Of a stretch of DNA of 64,000 nucleotides, positions 8,672 to 16,394 are shown piece by piece. Made by a program: the position numbers and the translations under genes. Within the stretch, counting starts at the first letter, position 1. Every line of letters begins with the position of its first letter. Below the pieces are notes generated by a model, which saw only the letters and a program-made list of their open reading frames with translations, had not been told where the DNA came from and did no database searches. The DNA is taken from assembly GCA_031317595.1 (NCBI GenBank), contig JANCMB010000001.1, positions 2,102,971-2,166,970 of the forward strand, in the 5' to 3' direction. This stretch comes from Glutamicibacter sp. PS. GTDB taxonomy: Bacteria; Actinomycetota; Actinomycetes; Actinomycetales; Micrococcaceae.

Positions 8672-8690
8672 TTAGATAGTTCTATCCTAT
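8672..8690. promoter_or_regulatory. Probable IdeR/DtxR iron box
   Basis: TTAGATAGTTCTATCCTAT matches the IdeR consensus TTAGGTTAGGCTAACCTAA at about 12 of 19 positions. Its core GATAG-TT-CTATC is a perfect palindrome. It sits just upstream of the siderophore-interacting protein start, as expected for iron-repressed transcription. Confidence 0.55.
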
Positions 8691-8709
8691 TTCGATTCGA
8701 CGGCCCTGG

Positions 8710-9195
8710 CTATTTAGGAAAAACCGGCGCCCCCATAAATGGCTCGAGACCGGCCCGCTCGGCTGGCGTGAGCCGCTGCACGCGCGAGGAGGAAGTGTCG
8801 AAAAATGCCAAGGTCGTACTGGCTCGCACGCACAGCGCACCATCCACCGGGTCCCGGAACTCGTAGCAAATATCAAAGCTTGCCGGCTTGACGGAGGCAA
8901 TCCACAGGTCAACGTTGACCGGAACGTTGCGGTATTCCAGAGGGCGGGCGTAGCGCACCCGGTGTTCCACCACGAGAATCTGCACGCCGGCCGGAACGGC
9001 CGAAAAAATCTGCACCGCTGGTTCAACACCGGGCGCGCCGGTACCGCCGGGCACCCCAAAGCCCGCGATCCGCGCCTCTTCCATCAGTCGAATCAGATTC
9101 ACGTTGTTGACGTGCCCATAGGCATCCATATCACCCCAGCGCATGGGCACCTGTACACGCAATTTCTGCGACGTCACTTGATCTCTTGTTGCCAC
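8710..9195 (-). CDS. Acyl-CoA thioesterase (4HBT hot-dog fold)
   Basis: This 161-residue single hot-dog protein contains RWGDMDAYGHVNN, the 4-hydroxybenzoyl-CoA thioesterase signature with its catalytic Asp, followed by the long helix LIRLMEEARIAGF. It hydrolyses an acyl-CoA of unknown chain type. GTG at 9195 is chosen because GGGAGG lies 7 nt upstream. The gene overlaps the end of the App1-like gene by 22 nt, so the two are probably translated together. Confidence 0.87.
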   Translation of the reverse strand: MATRDQVTSQKLRVQVPMRWGDMDAYGHVNNVNLIRLMEEARIAGFGVPGGTGAPGVEPAVQIFSAVPAGVQILVVEHRVRYARPLEYRNVPVNVDLWIASVKPASFDICYEFRDPVDGALCVRASTTLAFFDTSSSRVQRLTPAERAGLEPFMGAPVFPK

Positions 9196-10259
9196 TGAAC
9201 ATCCTCCCCGACCAAACCAAGCTCTTTGAGCCGCGCCAGCATGCGCGAGCCGTCCGGCTCGTACACCCATTCAATACCGGGCGTCGTACGCCGCAACTCG
9301 CTCGAACGTCCACCAGCCAGCACCGCCTCGGAAGGCGTCAGCTGACGAATGACGATGGCCTTCACGCGCTCGGGGTAGCGGCGGGCAAACTCCGCATAGA
9401 TCGCCGGGTCATGCTGCCCGTCATCACCAATGAGTAGCCACGCGGTCTGCGGGAACTCTTCGGCTAAGCGGCGCAGCTGATCCACCTTATGCTGCATGCC
9501 GCTACGGAACCACGCCCGATCGGTGGGACCCCAATCCGTCAGAAGTATTGGTCCGCGCGGGAAGAGATTGCGCGACATAAAACGCGAAAGCGTTTGAGCG
9601 ACATTCCAGGGGCCGGTCGAGAGATAGATCGTGGGGCTGTGCGGATGATGATCCAGTACGCGCTGCATCATCACGGCCATCCCCGGAGTTGCCACGCGCG
9701 CATGTTCGGAGAGCACGAATGAATTCCACGCAGCCAGCAGCGGACGTGGAAGCGCGGTGACCACGACCGTGTCATCGACGTCGCTGATCACTCCGAACTG
9801 CTGTTCCCCGTCGATCACCAACACCTCAGCGGTGGCAGATTCTCCTCCGACGGCCTGCAATTTCACCGAATTCCAGCCTGGGACCAGATTGGCGGCGAGT
9901 TTGACGTCGATCACGCCACCACGATCTGCCTGTATCTCAAAGCGGTCCCCGCCGATCGTGACCGTCACGTGCCCAAAAGGAAGCACCGGAGAGACGAAAT
10001 TTCGGAATCCACGGATGCCGTCCTCGATCACCTGGGCCTGATGGCGGCCACCTTCGAAGGCCCCCGGGCGCGCCAGCACGAGGCGAGCGAAGACGCGCAC
10101 CCATCCGCCAGACGCTCGGTGCAATCCATAGCCGGGATAGGGCATGATGACCGGTTGTAGGCCGCGGGCGCGAGCGCGCCGGGCGCGCCAAAGGTGGAAA
10201 TTATCCTCCAGTCGGGAGGCGATATGCCGCGCGGCGCCATCCATGGGTGCGTGACTCAT
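9174..10259 (-). CDS. App1-family phosphatidate phosphatase-like protein (DUF2183)
   Basis: The 361-residue protein has a beta-rich N-terminal domain and a HAD-like App1 catalytic domain. The DxDxT nucleophile motif is seen as SDVDDTV, followed by YLSTGPWN and LLIGDDGQHD. Yeast App1 is a Mg-dependent phosphatidate phosphatase. Bacterial homologues are largely uncharacterised, so the substrate here is inferred. ATG at 10259 (MSHAPMDGAARH) is preferred over an ATG 22 codons further upstream, which would overlap the divergent promoter palindrome. It lies upstream of and overlaps the thioesterase gene, which hints at lipid metabolism. Confidence 0.83.
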   Translation of the reverse strand: MSHAPMDGAARHIASRLEDNFHLWRARRARARGLQPVIMPYPGYGLHRASGGWVRVFARLVLARPGAFEGGRHQAQVIEDGIRGFRNFVSPVLPFGHVTVTIGGDRFEIQADRGGVIDVKLAANLVPGWNSVKLQAVGGESATAEVLVIDGEQQFGVISDVDDTVVVTALPRPLLAAWNSFVLSEHARVATPGMAVMMQRVLDHHPHSPTIYLSTGPWNVAQTLSRFMSRNLFPRGPILLTDWGPTDRAWFRSGMQHKVDQLRRLAEEFPQTAWLLIGDDGQHDPAIYAEFARRYPERVKAIVIRQLTPSEAVLAGGRSSELRRTTPGIEWVYEPDGSRMLARLKELGLVGEDVQWQQEIK

Positions 10260-10319
10260 GAACACCAGTCTTTCACGAGTGGCCGCACGGAGATAACTTT
10301 CAAGAAGCAACGCCACCCC

Positions 10320-10346
10320 TTGCACTTTTCTACGAGTCGTAGAAAA
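10320..10346. promoter_or_regulatory. Perfect 21-bp palindrome in a divergent promoter
   Basis: TTTTCTACGA (10326-10335), a central G and the exact reverse complement (10337-10346) form a perfect palindrome. It sits 8 nt before the pyridoxamine-oxidase-fold gene and 66 nt before the App1-like gene. A TTGCAC hexamer directly abuts it (10320-10325). It looks like the operator of a dimeric repressor, none of which is encoded next to it. Confidence 0.6.
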
Positions 10347-10354
10347 CTGGGATT

Positions 10355-10789
10355 ATGCGATACACACATTCCAGCGACGAACCGGTCCTCGTTCTCTCCG
10401 AGGAACAGTCTTGGGAACTTCTAAGCCACACCTCCCATGGACGGTTGGCGACCAGTGCCGCGGGATTTATCGACATCGTCCCGGTCAACTACGGCGTCAA
10501 GGAGCGCGTCCTCTACCTGCGCACCGCCCCGGGAAACAAGCTTGCGGCGCTGAATATCAACGACTCAGTGGCTTTCGAGGCCGATGGCATCCTCTCCGAC
10601 GAGGCTTGGTCCGTAGTAGTCCGTGGCCGCGCCGAAATTCTCGAGCACGAGGCCGACGTCAACGAAGCCCGCTCCAGCGGCGTAAGCCCCTGGATTCCTA
10701 CCTTGAAGGAGGCATGGGTGCGTATCACCGTGGCCGAAATTCACGGCAGGCATTTCCAGCTTGGCGCCCAGCCAGAGATGGACGTCTAA
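10355..10789 (+). CDS. Pyridoxamine 5'-phosphate oxidase-fold protein
   Basis: This 144-residue split-barrel flavoprotein family member contains the conserved LLSHTSHGRLATS, IVPVNYGV and RTAPGNKLAAL segments of the Pyridox_ox_2 group. Such proteins bind FMN, F420 or heme and reduce or sequester small molecules. The real substrate is unknown. The ATG at 10355 has no clear ribosome binding site because the 21-bp palindrome ends 8 nt before it. Divergent from the App1-like gene. Confidence 0.82.
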   Translation: MRYTHSSDEPVLVLSEEQSWELLSHTSHGRLATSAAGFIDIVPVNYGVKERVLYLRTAPGNKLAALNINDSVAFEADGILSDEAWSVVVRGRAEILEHEADVNEARSSGVSPWIPTLKEAWVRITVAEIHGRHFQLGAQPEMDV

Positions 10790-10802
10790 GCGCCGCTACT
10801 CG

Positions 10803-12260
10803 CTAGGCCCGCAAATAGACGGTGGTGCTGTGCGTAAAAAATTCACGCGCCGCCCGCCCTTGCTCCTTCGGCCCGTAACCCGAGGACTTTGCGCCGCCAA
10901 AGGGCACGTGCACCTCGGCACCTGCCGATTCGGAATTCACATGCAAGATTCCAACATCGACCGAGCGTTGCGCACGCAATGCCGCCCCGAGGTCCTTGGT
11001 GAAGAGGGCAAGGCTCAAGCCATATTCACCGTCGTTGGCCGCCGCGAAGGCCTGCGCCTCACCATCCACGCGCACAATCGTGAGCACCGGGGCAAAGAAC
11101 TCCTCATTCCATGCCGGATTCGCACGGCCCACGGCATCATTTGTCACTTCCAACAGCGTCGGAGGCAAAAAGTTCTTCCCCGCAGGAGCCGTCCCGTGGA
11201 ACACTTCGGTGGCTCCGGAGTCCAACGCACGGGCGAGGCGGTCCCGCGCCGAACGTGCCGCACGCTCATCGATCAACGGGCCCATGTGCACGTCCGCGGC
11301 CAACGGATCACCGGTAACCCATGTCTCGAGGCGGTCACAGAGGTGTTCAATCAACTCGTCGGCTACTCGGTGGTCGACGATGAGGCGAGATGTTGCCGTA
11401 CATTTCTGCCCGGCGGAACGAAAGGCGCCCAAGAGCACCTGCTCGCAGGCCATCTCTAGGTCGGCATCGGCGAGCACGACGGCCGCGTTTTTCCCACCCA
11501 TTTCTGCTTGCACCGGAATTCCACGCGCCGCGCCCGCGGCACAGAGCTGGCGCCCCACCTCGGTGGATCCGGTAAAGCTGACGCCCCGTAGCCGTGGATG
11601 CGCCAGAAGCTCGTCGCCCAGGGAACCGGGACCCAACACCATATTCAGCACTCCGTGCGGCAAACCAGCGGCTTCAAGGGCCTGTACCAGTCGAGTAGCC
11701 AGCAGCGGCACGGCACTCGCCGGCTTGAACACGACGGTATTGCCGTAGATGAGCGCCGGAGCGATCTTCCAGGCGGGGATGGCGATGGGAAAGTTGAACG
11801 GCGTAATTACTGCGACTACTCCCAGCGGCCGATATCCGACGATAATTTGCTCGTCGGCTCGCGGAGAATGATAGATGCTTCCCGCCTCACGCTGTGCCTC
11901 GCCCGCCACATAGTTCAAGACCTGTGCCGCCCGATGCACTTCGGCAATGCCTTCGGCAAGGGTTTTCCCCTCTTCCACGGCGAGTTCCGCACCCAGCGTG
12001 TCCGCTTGTCCGGTGAGTTGATCCGCCGCTCGCAACAGATAGGTGGCCCGCTCCGCCATGGGCAGTGCCGCCCAGCCTCCCGCGGCCTTTCCGGCCGCGG
12101 CAAACGCCGCATCGATCTGCTGGGTATCGGCCGAGCGGCCCACGGCAAGGAGCCGGTCCGGGTCGACGGCTGAGCGGCACTCAATGGCGGGCCCCGTTCC
12201 GTGAACCCAACGTCCGTCAAGGTAATGACGCAGCTCTGTTGCGGACGGTGAGGTGCTCAT
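10803..12260 (-). CDS. NAD(P)-dependent aldehyde dehydrogenase (semialdehyde dehydrogenase type)
   Basis: The 485-residue ALDH-superfamily enzyme has PFNFPIAIPAWKIAPAL in the cofactor region, SFTGSTEVGR, general base Glu253 (AEMGGKN) and nucleophile Cys287 (GQKCTATSR). It resembles the 2,5-dioxovalerate and alpha-ketoglutarate semialdehyde dehydrogenase branch. Next to glutaryl-CoA dehydrogenase and a class III CoA-transferase, glutarate semialdehyde is a reasonable substrate, but this is inference from context. ATG at 12260 has AAAGGA 8 nt upstream. The gene begins 25 nt after the glutaryl-CoA dehydrogenase stop and is co-transcribed. Confidence 0.88.
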   Translation of the reverse strand: MSTSPSATELRHYLDGRWVHGTGPAIECRSAVDPDRLLAVGRSADTQQIDAAFAAAGKAAGGWAALPMAERATYLLRAADQLTGQADTLGAELAVEEGKTLAEGIAEVHRAAQVLNYVAGEAQREAGSIYHSPRADEQIIVGYRPLGVVAVITPFNFPIAIPAWKIAPALIYGNTVVFKPASAVPLLATRLVQALEAAGLPHGVLNMVLGPGSLGDELLAHPRLRGVSFTGSTEVGRQLCAAGAARGIPVQAEMGGKNAAVVLADADLEMACEQVLLGAFRSAGQKCTATSRLIVDHRVADELIEHLCDRLETWVTGDPLAADVHMGPLIDERAARSARDRLARALDSGATEVFHGTAPAGKNFLPPTLLEVTNDAVGRANPAWNEEFFAPVLTIVRVDGEAQAFAAANDGEYGLSLALFTKDLGAALRAQRSVDVGILHVNSESAGAEVHVPFGGAKSSGYGPKEQGRAAREFFTHSTTVYLRA

Positions 12261-12285
12261 GGTCGCATTCCTTTTCTCTAACGGC

Positions 12286-13458
12286 CTAGCGAAAGGCCGG
12301 GACACCGGTGAGTCGTTGCCCCAGGATTAGGGTGTGCACCTCATCGGTGCCTTCGTAGGTGCGAACCGACTCCAAGTTATTGGCATGACGCAACGGCGAG
12401 TAGTCCATGGTGATGCCGTTTCCACCTAATATGGTGCGGGCCTCCCGGCAGACCTCAATGGCTTCCCGGCAGTTATTGAGTTTGCCGACCGATATTTGGT
12501 GCAGGTCCAGAGTCCCAGCATCCTTTTGTCGCCCGATGTGCACGGCCAGCAAGAATCCTTTATTGATCTCCAGGGCCATATCCACGAGTTTCTGCTGGGT
12601 CATTTGGTATCCGGCCAACGGCTTATCGAACTGCAAACGTTGCTGCGCGTAGGCCAAAGCATCCTCAAATGCGTCGCGGGCAGCCCCCATGGATCCCCAA
12701 ATGATGCCGTAGCGCGCCTCGTTGAGGCAGCTGAAGGGACCCTTGAGTCCGGTCACATCCGGCAGTACCGCGTCGGCCGGTAGCCGCACCTCGGTCATTT
12801 CGATGTCACATTGGATCGAGGCACGCATGGAGAGTTTCGGCTCAATGGGTGTGGCGCTAAATCCCTGAGTTTCGGTGGGTACCAAGAACCCCCGCACCCC
12901 TTGCTCGGTCTGCGCCCAGATGACCGCAACGTCGGCAAGTGTCGCCAAACCGATCCATCGTTTGGCTCCGTTGAGCACCCAATCCGAGCCGTCGCGGCGC
13001 GCAAAGGTCTTCATGCTCGAGGGATCTGATCCAGCGGTCGGCTCGGTCAGCCCGAAACAGCCGATCGCTTCACCGGCGGCCATGGCTGGCAACCAGCGTG
13101 ACTTCTGCTCTTCTGATCCATGCTTATGGATCGCGCTCATGGCCAGTGAGCCCTGCACGGAGACGAAGGTCCTGAGACCCGAATCCCCCGCTTCGAGCTC
13201 CGCTGCAGCTAGCCCGTACTCAACCGCCGTTCGCCCGGCGCAACCATGTCCGTCCAGGTGCATGCCTAGGACTCCAAGAGAGCCCAGCTCGGGAACGATC
13301 TCGCGGGGAAAATAGGCCTTCTCGTACCAGGCGGCAATATTCGGCTTGATGTGCTCCGTAACGAATTCACGCACCGTGGCCCGCCAACTCAGCTCCTGTT
13401 CGGTGAGCAACGAATCGAAATTAATCAGGTCCGAGGGGTCCAGCAGTTGTTCGGTCAC
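12286..13458 (-). CDS. gcdH: Glutaryl-CoA dehydrogenase
   Basis: The 390-residue acyl-CoA dehydrogenase has features specific to the GCDH subfamily: SMRASIQCDIEM, GPFSCLNEARYGI, and the C-terminal ESVRTYEGTDEVH with catalytic Glu369. It oxidatively decarboxylates glutaryl-CoA to crotonyl-CoA in lysine, tryptophan and glutarate breakdown. It is first in a minus-strand operon with the aldehyde dehydrogenase and diverges from the PucR regulator. A class III CoA-transferase that could activate glutarate lies on the other side of that regulator. Confidence 0.92.
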   Translation of the reverse strand: MTEQLLDPSDLINFDSLLTEQELSWRATVREFVTEHIKPNIAAWYEKAYFPREIVPELGSLGVLGMHLDGHGCAGRTAVEYGLAAAELEAGDSGLRTFVSVQGSLAMSAIHKHGSEEQKSRWLPAMAAGEAIGCFGLTEPTAGSDPSSMKTFARRDGSDWVLNGAKRWIGLATLADVAVIWAQTEQGVRGFLVPTETQGFSATPIEPKLSMRASIQCDIEMTEVRLPADAVLPDVTGLKGPFSCLNEARYGIIWGSMGAARDAFEDALAYAQQRLQFDKPLAGYQMTQQKLVDMALEINKGFLLAVHIGRQKDAGTLDLHQISVGKLNNCREAIEVCREARTILGGNGITMDYSPLRHANNLESVRTYEGTDEVHTLILGQRLTGVPAFR

Positions 13459-13504
13459 GGTTCTGGCTCCTTTGTCAGGGTCGGCGAGGCTACCTCTCTA
13501 ACTT

Positions 13505-13548
13505 ATGATCTCAAGCACATGAGAACATTAGACATATTGACCTAAAAT
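13505..13548 (+). promoter_or_regulatory. Divergent gcdH/pucR promoter with inverted repeat
   Basis: ATGATCTCA (13505-13513) and TGAGAACAT (13520-13528) form an 8/9 inverted repeat around AGCACA. Its right half overlaps a -35-like TGAGAA (13520-13525). A near-consensus -10, TAAAAT, follows at 13543-13548, giving a start of transcription near 13555 for the regulator gene. The repeat is a candidate PucR operator acting on both divergent genes. Confidence 0.55.
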
Positions 13549-13573
13549 CTTGAACGAATCGGACACTCTCACC

Positions 13574-15112
13574 ATGATCACCTTGCGGCAACTGGGCGAG
13601 GCCCTCGGCGATTCCCTCGAACCGTTAAGCCCGGAGAGCTATTCAGCTAGCGAAATCGGCGGCGTGCATATTTCCGAACTTGCCGATCCCACCGACTACT
13701 TAGATGGTGGAGAGCTGCTGCTCACCACTGGATTACTCATGGCCAGTGGTCAGCTAAGCCCCGGGCCCTACGTTCAACGACTGAAGGACCACGGCGTGGC
13801 CGCCTTAGGGCTGGGGCTAGGCCCTAGCCTTCGTGAAGTACCCACGGCGTTGCTCGAGGCATGCCAGAAGTACGAACTCGATCTCGTGCTCATTCCGGAA
13901 CAAGCCGCGTTCCAAGAAGTAACCCGCCGATTCTGGTCGTTATCAATGGCCGGCTCAAGCGAGGGAATTTCCGGACTGGTGGGCACCCAAACCGCCTTGG
14001 CCCGCGCCGCCATACGCCCCGATGCCGGACTAGCCGTACTGAAGGCGCTGGCCCAAGCATTGGGCGGCTGGGCCGCCTACCTTTCCGACGAGAACGGTCG
14101 TGACCTGGTCTGGCCCGAGACCGCACAGGGTTACCTGCCAACCTTGCGCGCCGAAGCACAGCGGCTCAGCCGCAACGCCGCGCCATCGGCGGCAACCTTC
14201 CAGTTGCAGAACCATCCGGCGGTGCTCTATCCAATTCACCTAGGCGCTAAGGTGCATGGCGTACTCGGCATCGGCCCCGGTCGGCGCCTGACTCCCGCGG
14301 ATCGCCAGGTGCTCCTGACGGTAACGGTGCTGCTCACCCTGCGAGCGCGCAACCATGAACAGCAGGTTCAAACCCACGCCACGTTGGCGGCCGCCGTAGC
14401 AAAACTAGTGGTCAACGGCCACCTGGAGGCGGCTCGCTTGCTTGCGGAGGACGCCGGCCTGCGGGATATTCCCGCCCGCGTGGCAATCCTCGGGGTCCGC
14501 GGCGCACCCACGGAGCTATCCCCCGCCGAGCTTGGGTGCATACTCGAGACGCTGCCGGCCTGCGACCAACTGCACTTCACGCAGGCCTTGGCCGCCGGTG
14601 CGCCATACTTTGGCACCGACGATGCCGCCTATTACGTTCTGGACGAATCCCTACTCACCGCGTCCGCCACCACCGACGGAGCCGACACCAGCCCGAATAC
14701 TTCGCCGCCCAGCGCCGGTTCCACTCCGCTGGGCGGTGCCGGCATTACGGCGATACTCGCCACTGGATGCGACGCAAGCAACGTGGCGGAGAAGTTCGCG
14801 ACTCTCGCGGCCGACCTAGTTCACGTACCCGCCGGCCGCGTGCATCTGCTGGCCGCGTCCCCGCAGGCCCGGGCGGATGCGTGGGTGCTCACCTTATCCA
14901 GCTATCAGCGTGCAGATCTGCTCGGAGCGGTGACCGGGTATCTGCGTTGTCGAGGCGTGTGGGATCAAGCCGCTCGACATTTGGGTGTACACCGCAATAC
15001 GCTGCGCTACCGCATTCAACTGGCCCAAAGCCTGCTGGAGGTTGATCTGGATGACCCCGATGCCGCCGCACATCTTTGGCTGGCGTTGGCCCGTCACCGC
15101 GATTCCGTTTAG
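13574..15112 (+). CDS. PucR-family transcriptional regulator
   Basis: This 512-residue protein has the N-terminal PucR domain (ISELADPTDYLDGGELLLTTGL), a GGDEF-like middle region, and the C-terminal PucR helix-turn-helix (CRGVWDQAARHLGVHRNTLRYRI). PucR proteins usually activate nearby catabolic genes in response to a substrate. ATG at 13574 is preferred over TTG at 13550, because the TAAAAT -10 box ends at 13548 and would start transcription downstream of the TTG. It lies between gcdH and the CoA-transferase and is the likely regulator of the glutarate cluster. Its stop codon overlaps that of the CoA-transferase by 4 nt. Confidence 0.88.
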   Translation: MITLRQLGEALGDSLEPLSPESYSASEIGGVHISELADPTDYLDGGELLLTTGLLMASGQLSPGPYVQRLKDHGVAALGLGLGPSLREVPTALLEACQKYELDLVLIPEQAAFQEVTRRFWSLSMAGSSEGISGLVGTQTALARAAIRPDAGLAVLKALAQALGGWAAYLSDENGRDLVWPETAQGYLPTLRAEAQRLSRNAAPSAATFQLQNHPAVLYPIHLGAKVHGVLGIGPGRRLTPADRQVLLTVTVLLTLRARNHEQQVQTHATLAAAVAKLVVNGHLEAARLLAEDAGLRDIPARVAILGVRGAPTELSPAELGCILETLPACDQLHFTQALAAGAPYFGTDDAAYYVLDESLLTASATTDGADTSPNTSPPSAGSTPLGGAGITAILATGCDASNVAEKFATLAADLVHVPAGRVHLLAASPQARADAWVLTLSSYQRADLLGAVTGYLRCRGVWDQAARHLGVHRNTLRYRIQLAQSLLEVDLDDPDAAAHLWLALARHRDSV

Positions 15113-16290
15113 CCTCGCCTCACGTCTTCGGGCTGCGCTGCGAGCCAGCTACGCACCGCCTGGTTGTGCTCTCCCAGCTTTGGTGGTGCCAAGCGCGGAC
15201 TATCCAGTGGCGGTGACCAAGTGGCTGGATGGCGTACCTGACGACCGACGATCCCACCATGAGCGTCGAGGACATCTATGACAGGCTCCAGCCCGAGCGA
15301 GTCTGCGAAGGCCAGACCTTCGGCGATATTCGCCACCTTGCCAGCAGGAACACCGACGGCGGTCAACCGCTGCTGCCAATTTGCGGCGGTGTCGGATTGA
15401 AGCAGACCTTCCAAGTGGTCCACGAGTTCCCTGCGATGGGCAACGCGTTGCGCGTTGGTGGCAAATTTCGTGTCTAAGGCTAGCTCGGGGGCACCCAGTT
15501 CGGCGCAGAGCCGGGCAAATTGCCGGTCGTTGCCACATGCGACGGCCACCGGCCCATCGGCGGCGTCCAGAAGTTGATAGGGGACGATCGAGGGATGTTC
15601 GTTTCCCATCCGTTGCGCCACCGATTGGGCACCGAGGTACGCCTGCCCCTGGTTGACCAATGCCCCCTGCAGACTTGAGAGCAGGTTCACCTCGATGTGG
15701 GCACCGCTTCCCGTTTGTTCTCGGTGACGCACCGCAGCGAGAATCGCGATCGTGGCGTCCTTCGCGGTGAGTACATCGACCAATGCCACTCCAGCTTTCA
15801 TCGGTTCCCCTTCCGGGGCACCGGTAATGGACATCAGCCCGCCCAGCGCTTGGACAATGAAGTCATAGCCGGGGAGCTGCGCCCCGGCCGCCGACCCAAA
15901 CCCGCTCACCGACGCGTAGATCAGCCCCGGATTCTGCTCACTAAGTTGGGGATAACCAAGCCCCAGTTTCTCCATACCGCCGGTGAGAAAATTCTCGACC
16001 AGAATATCGGCTCGTAGCGCGAGATCACGGGCGATTGCAGCATCGGCGGGATCCTGAAGGTCAAGAGCGATGGACTGCTTGTTGCGATTGACCGATTCGA
16101 AGTAGGTCGCGCCCGTCGCGGAAAAGGGCGGCCCCCAGCTGCGCGTGTCGTCCCCGGTTTCCGGACGCTCCACCTTGATAACGGTAGCGCCCAGATCCGC
16201 AAGCGTCATCGTGCACAACGGTCCAGCCAGCACCCGCGAAAAATCCGCGACGACGAGCCCTTCAAGCGGCCGAATCCCGGTCATCTGCAC
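15109..16290 (-). CDS. Class III (CaiB/BaiF) CoA-transferase
   Basis: The 393 residues start with the family signature LEGLVVADFSRVLAGPLCTMTLADLGATVIKVE, followed by NRNKQSIALDL and VALVDVLTAKDA, which should hold the catalytic Asp. Enzymes of this family move CoA between carboxylic acids. The neighbouring gcdH and PucR genes suggest a succinyl-CoA:glutarate CoA-transferase like human SUGCT, giving glutaryl-CoA for GcdH. This is a context-based inference. The gene converges on pucR and their stop codons overlap (15109-15112). Confidence 0.87.
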   Translation of the reverse strand: MQMTGIRPLEGLVVADFSRVLAGPLCTMTLADLGATVIKVERPETGDDTRSWGPPFSATGATYFESVNRNKQSIALDLQDPADAAIARDLALRADILVENFLTGGMEKLGLGYPQLSEQNPGLIYASVSGFGSAAGAQLPGYDFIVQALGGLMSITGAPEGEPMKAGVALVDVLTAKDATIAILAAVRHREQTGSGAHIEVNLLSSLQGALVNQGQAYLGAQSVAQRMGNEHPSIVPYQLLDAADGPVAVACGNDRQFARLCAELGAPELALDTKFATNAQRVAHRRELVDHLEGLLQSDTAANWQQRLTAVGVPAGKVANIAEGLAFADSLGLEPVIDVLDAHGGIVGRQVRHPATWSPPLDSPRLAPPKLGEHNQAVRSWLAAQPEDVRRG

Positions 16291-16394
16291 AGCCTTCCCA
16301 CGTCAATGTGTCAATGCCACCCTACGTGCTCTCAGCTCAGGACAGTTCGCGGCCCCGACCAACTTATTGTGCGAACTATACGAAAACAGGTGGC

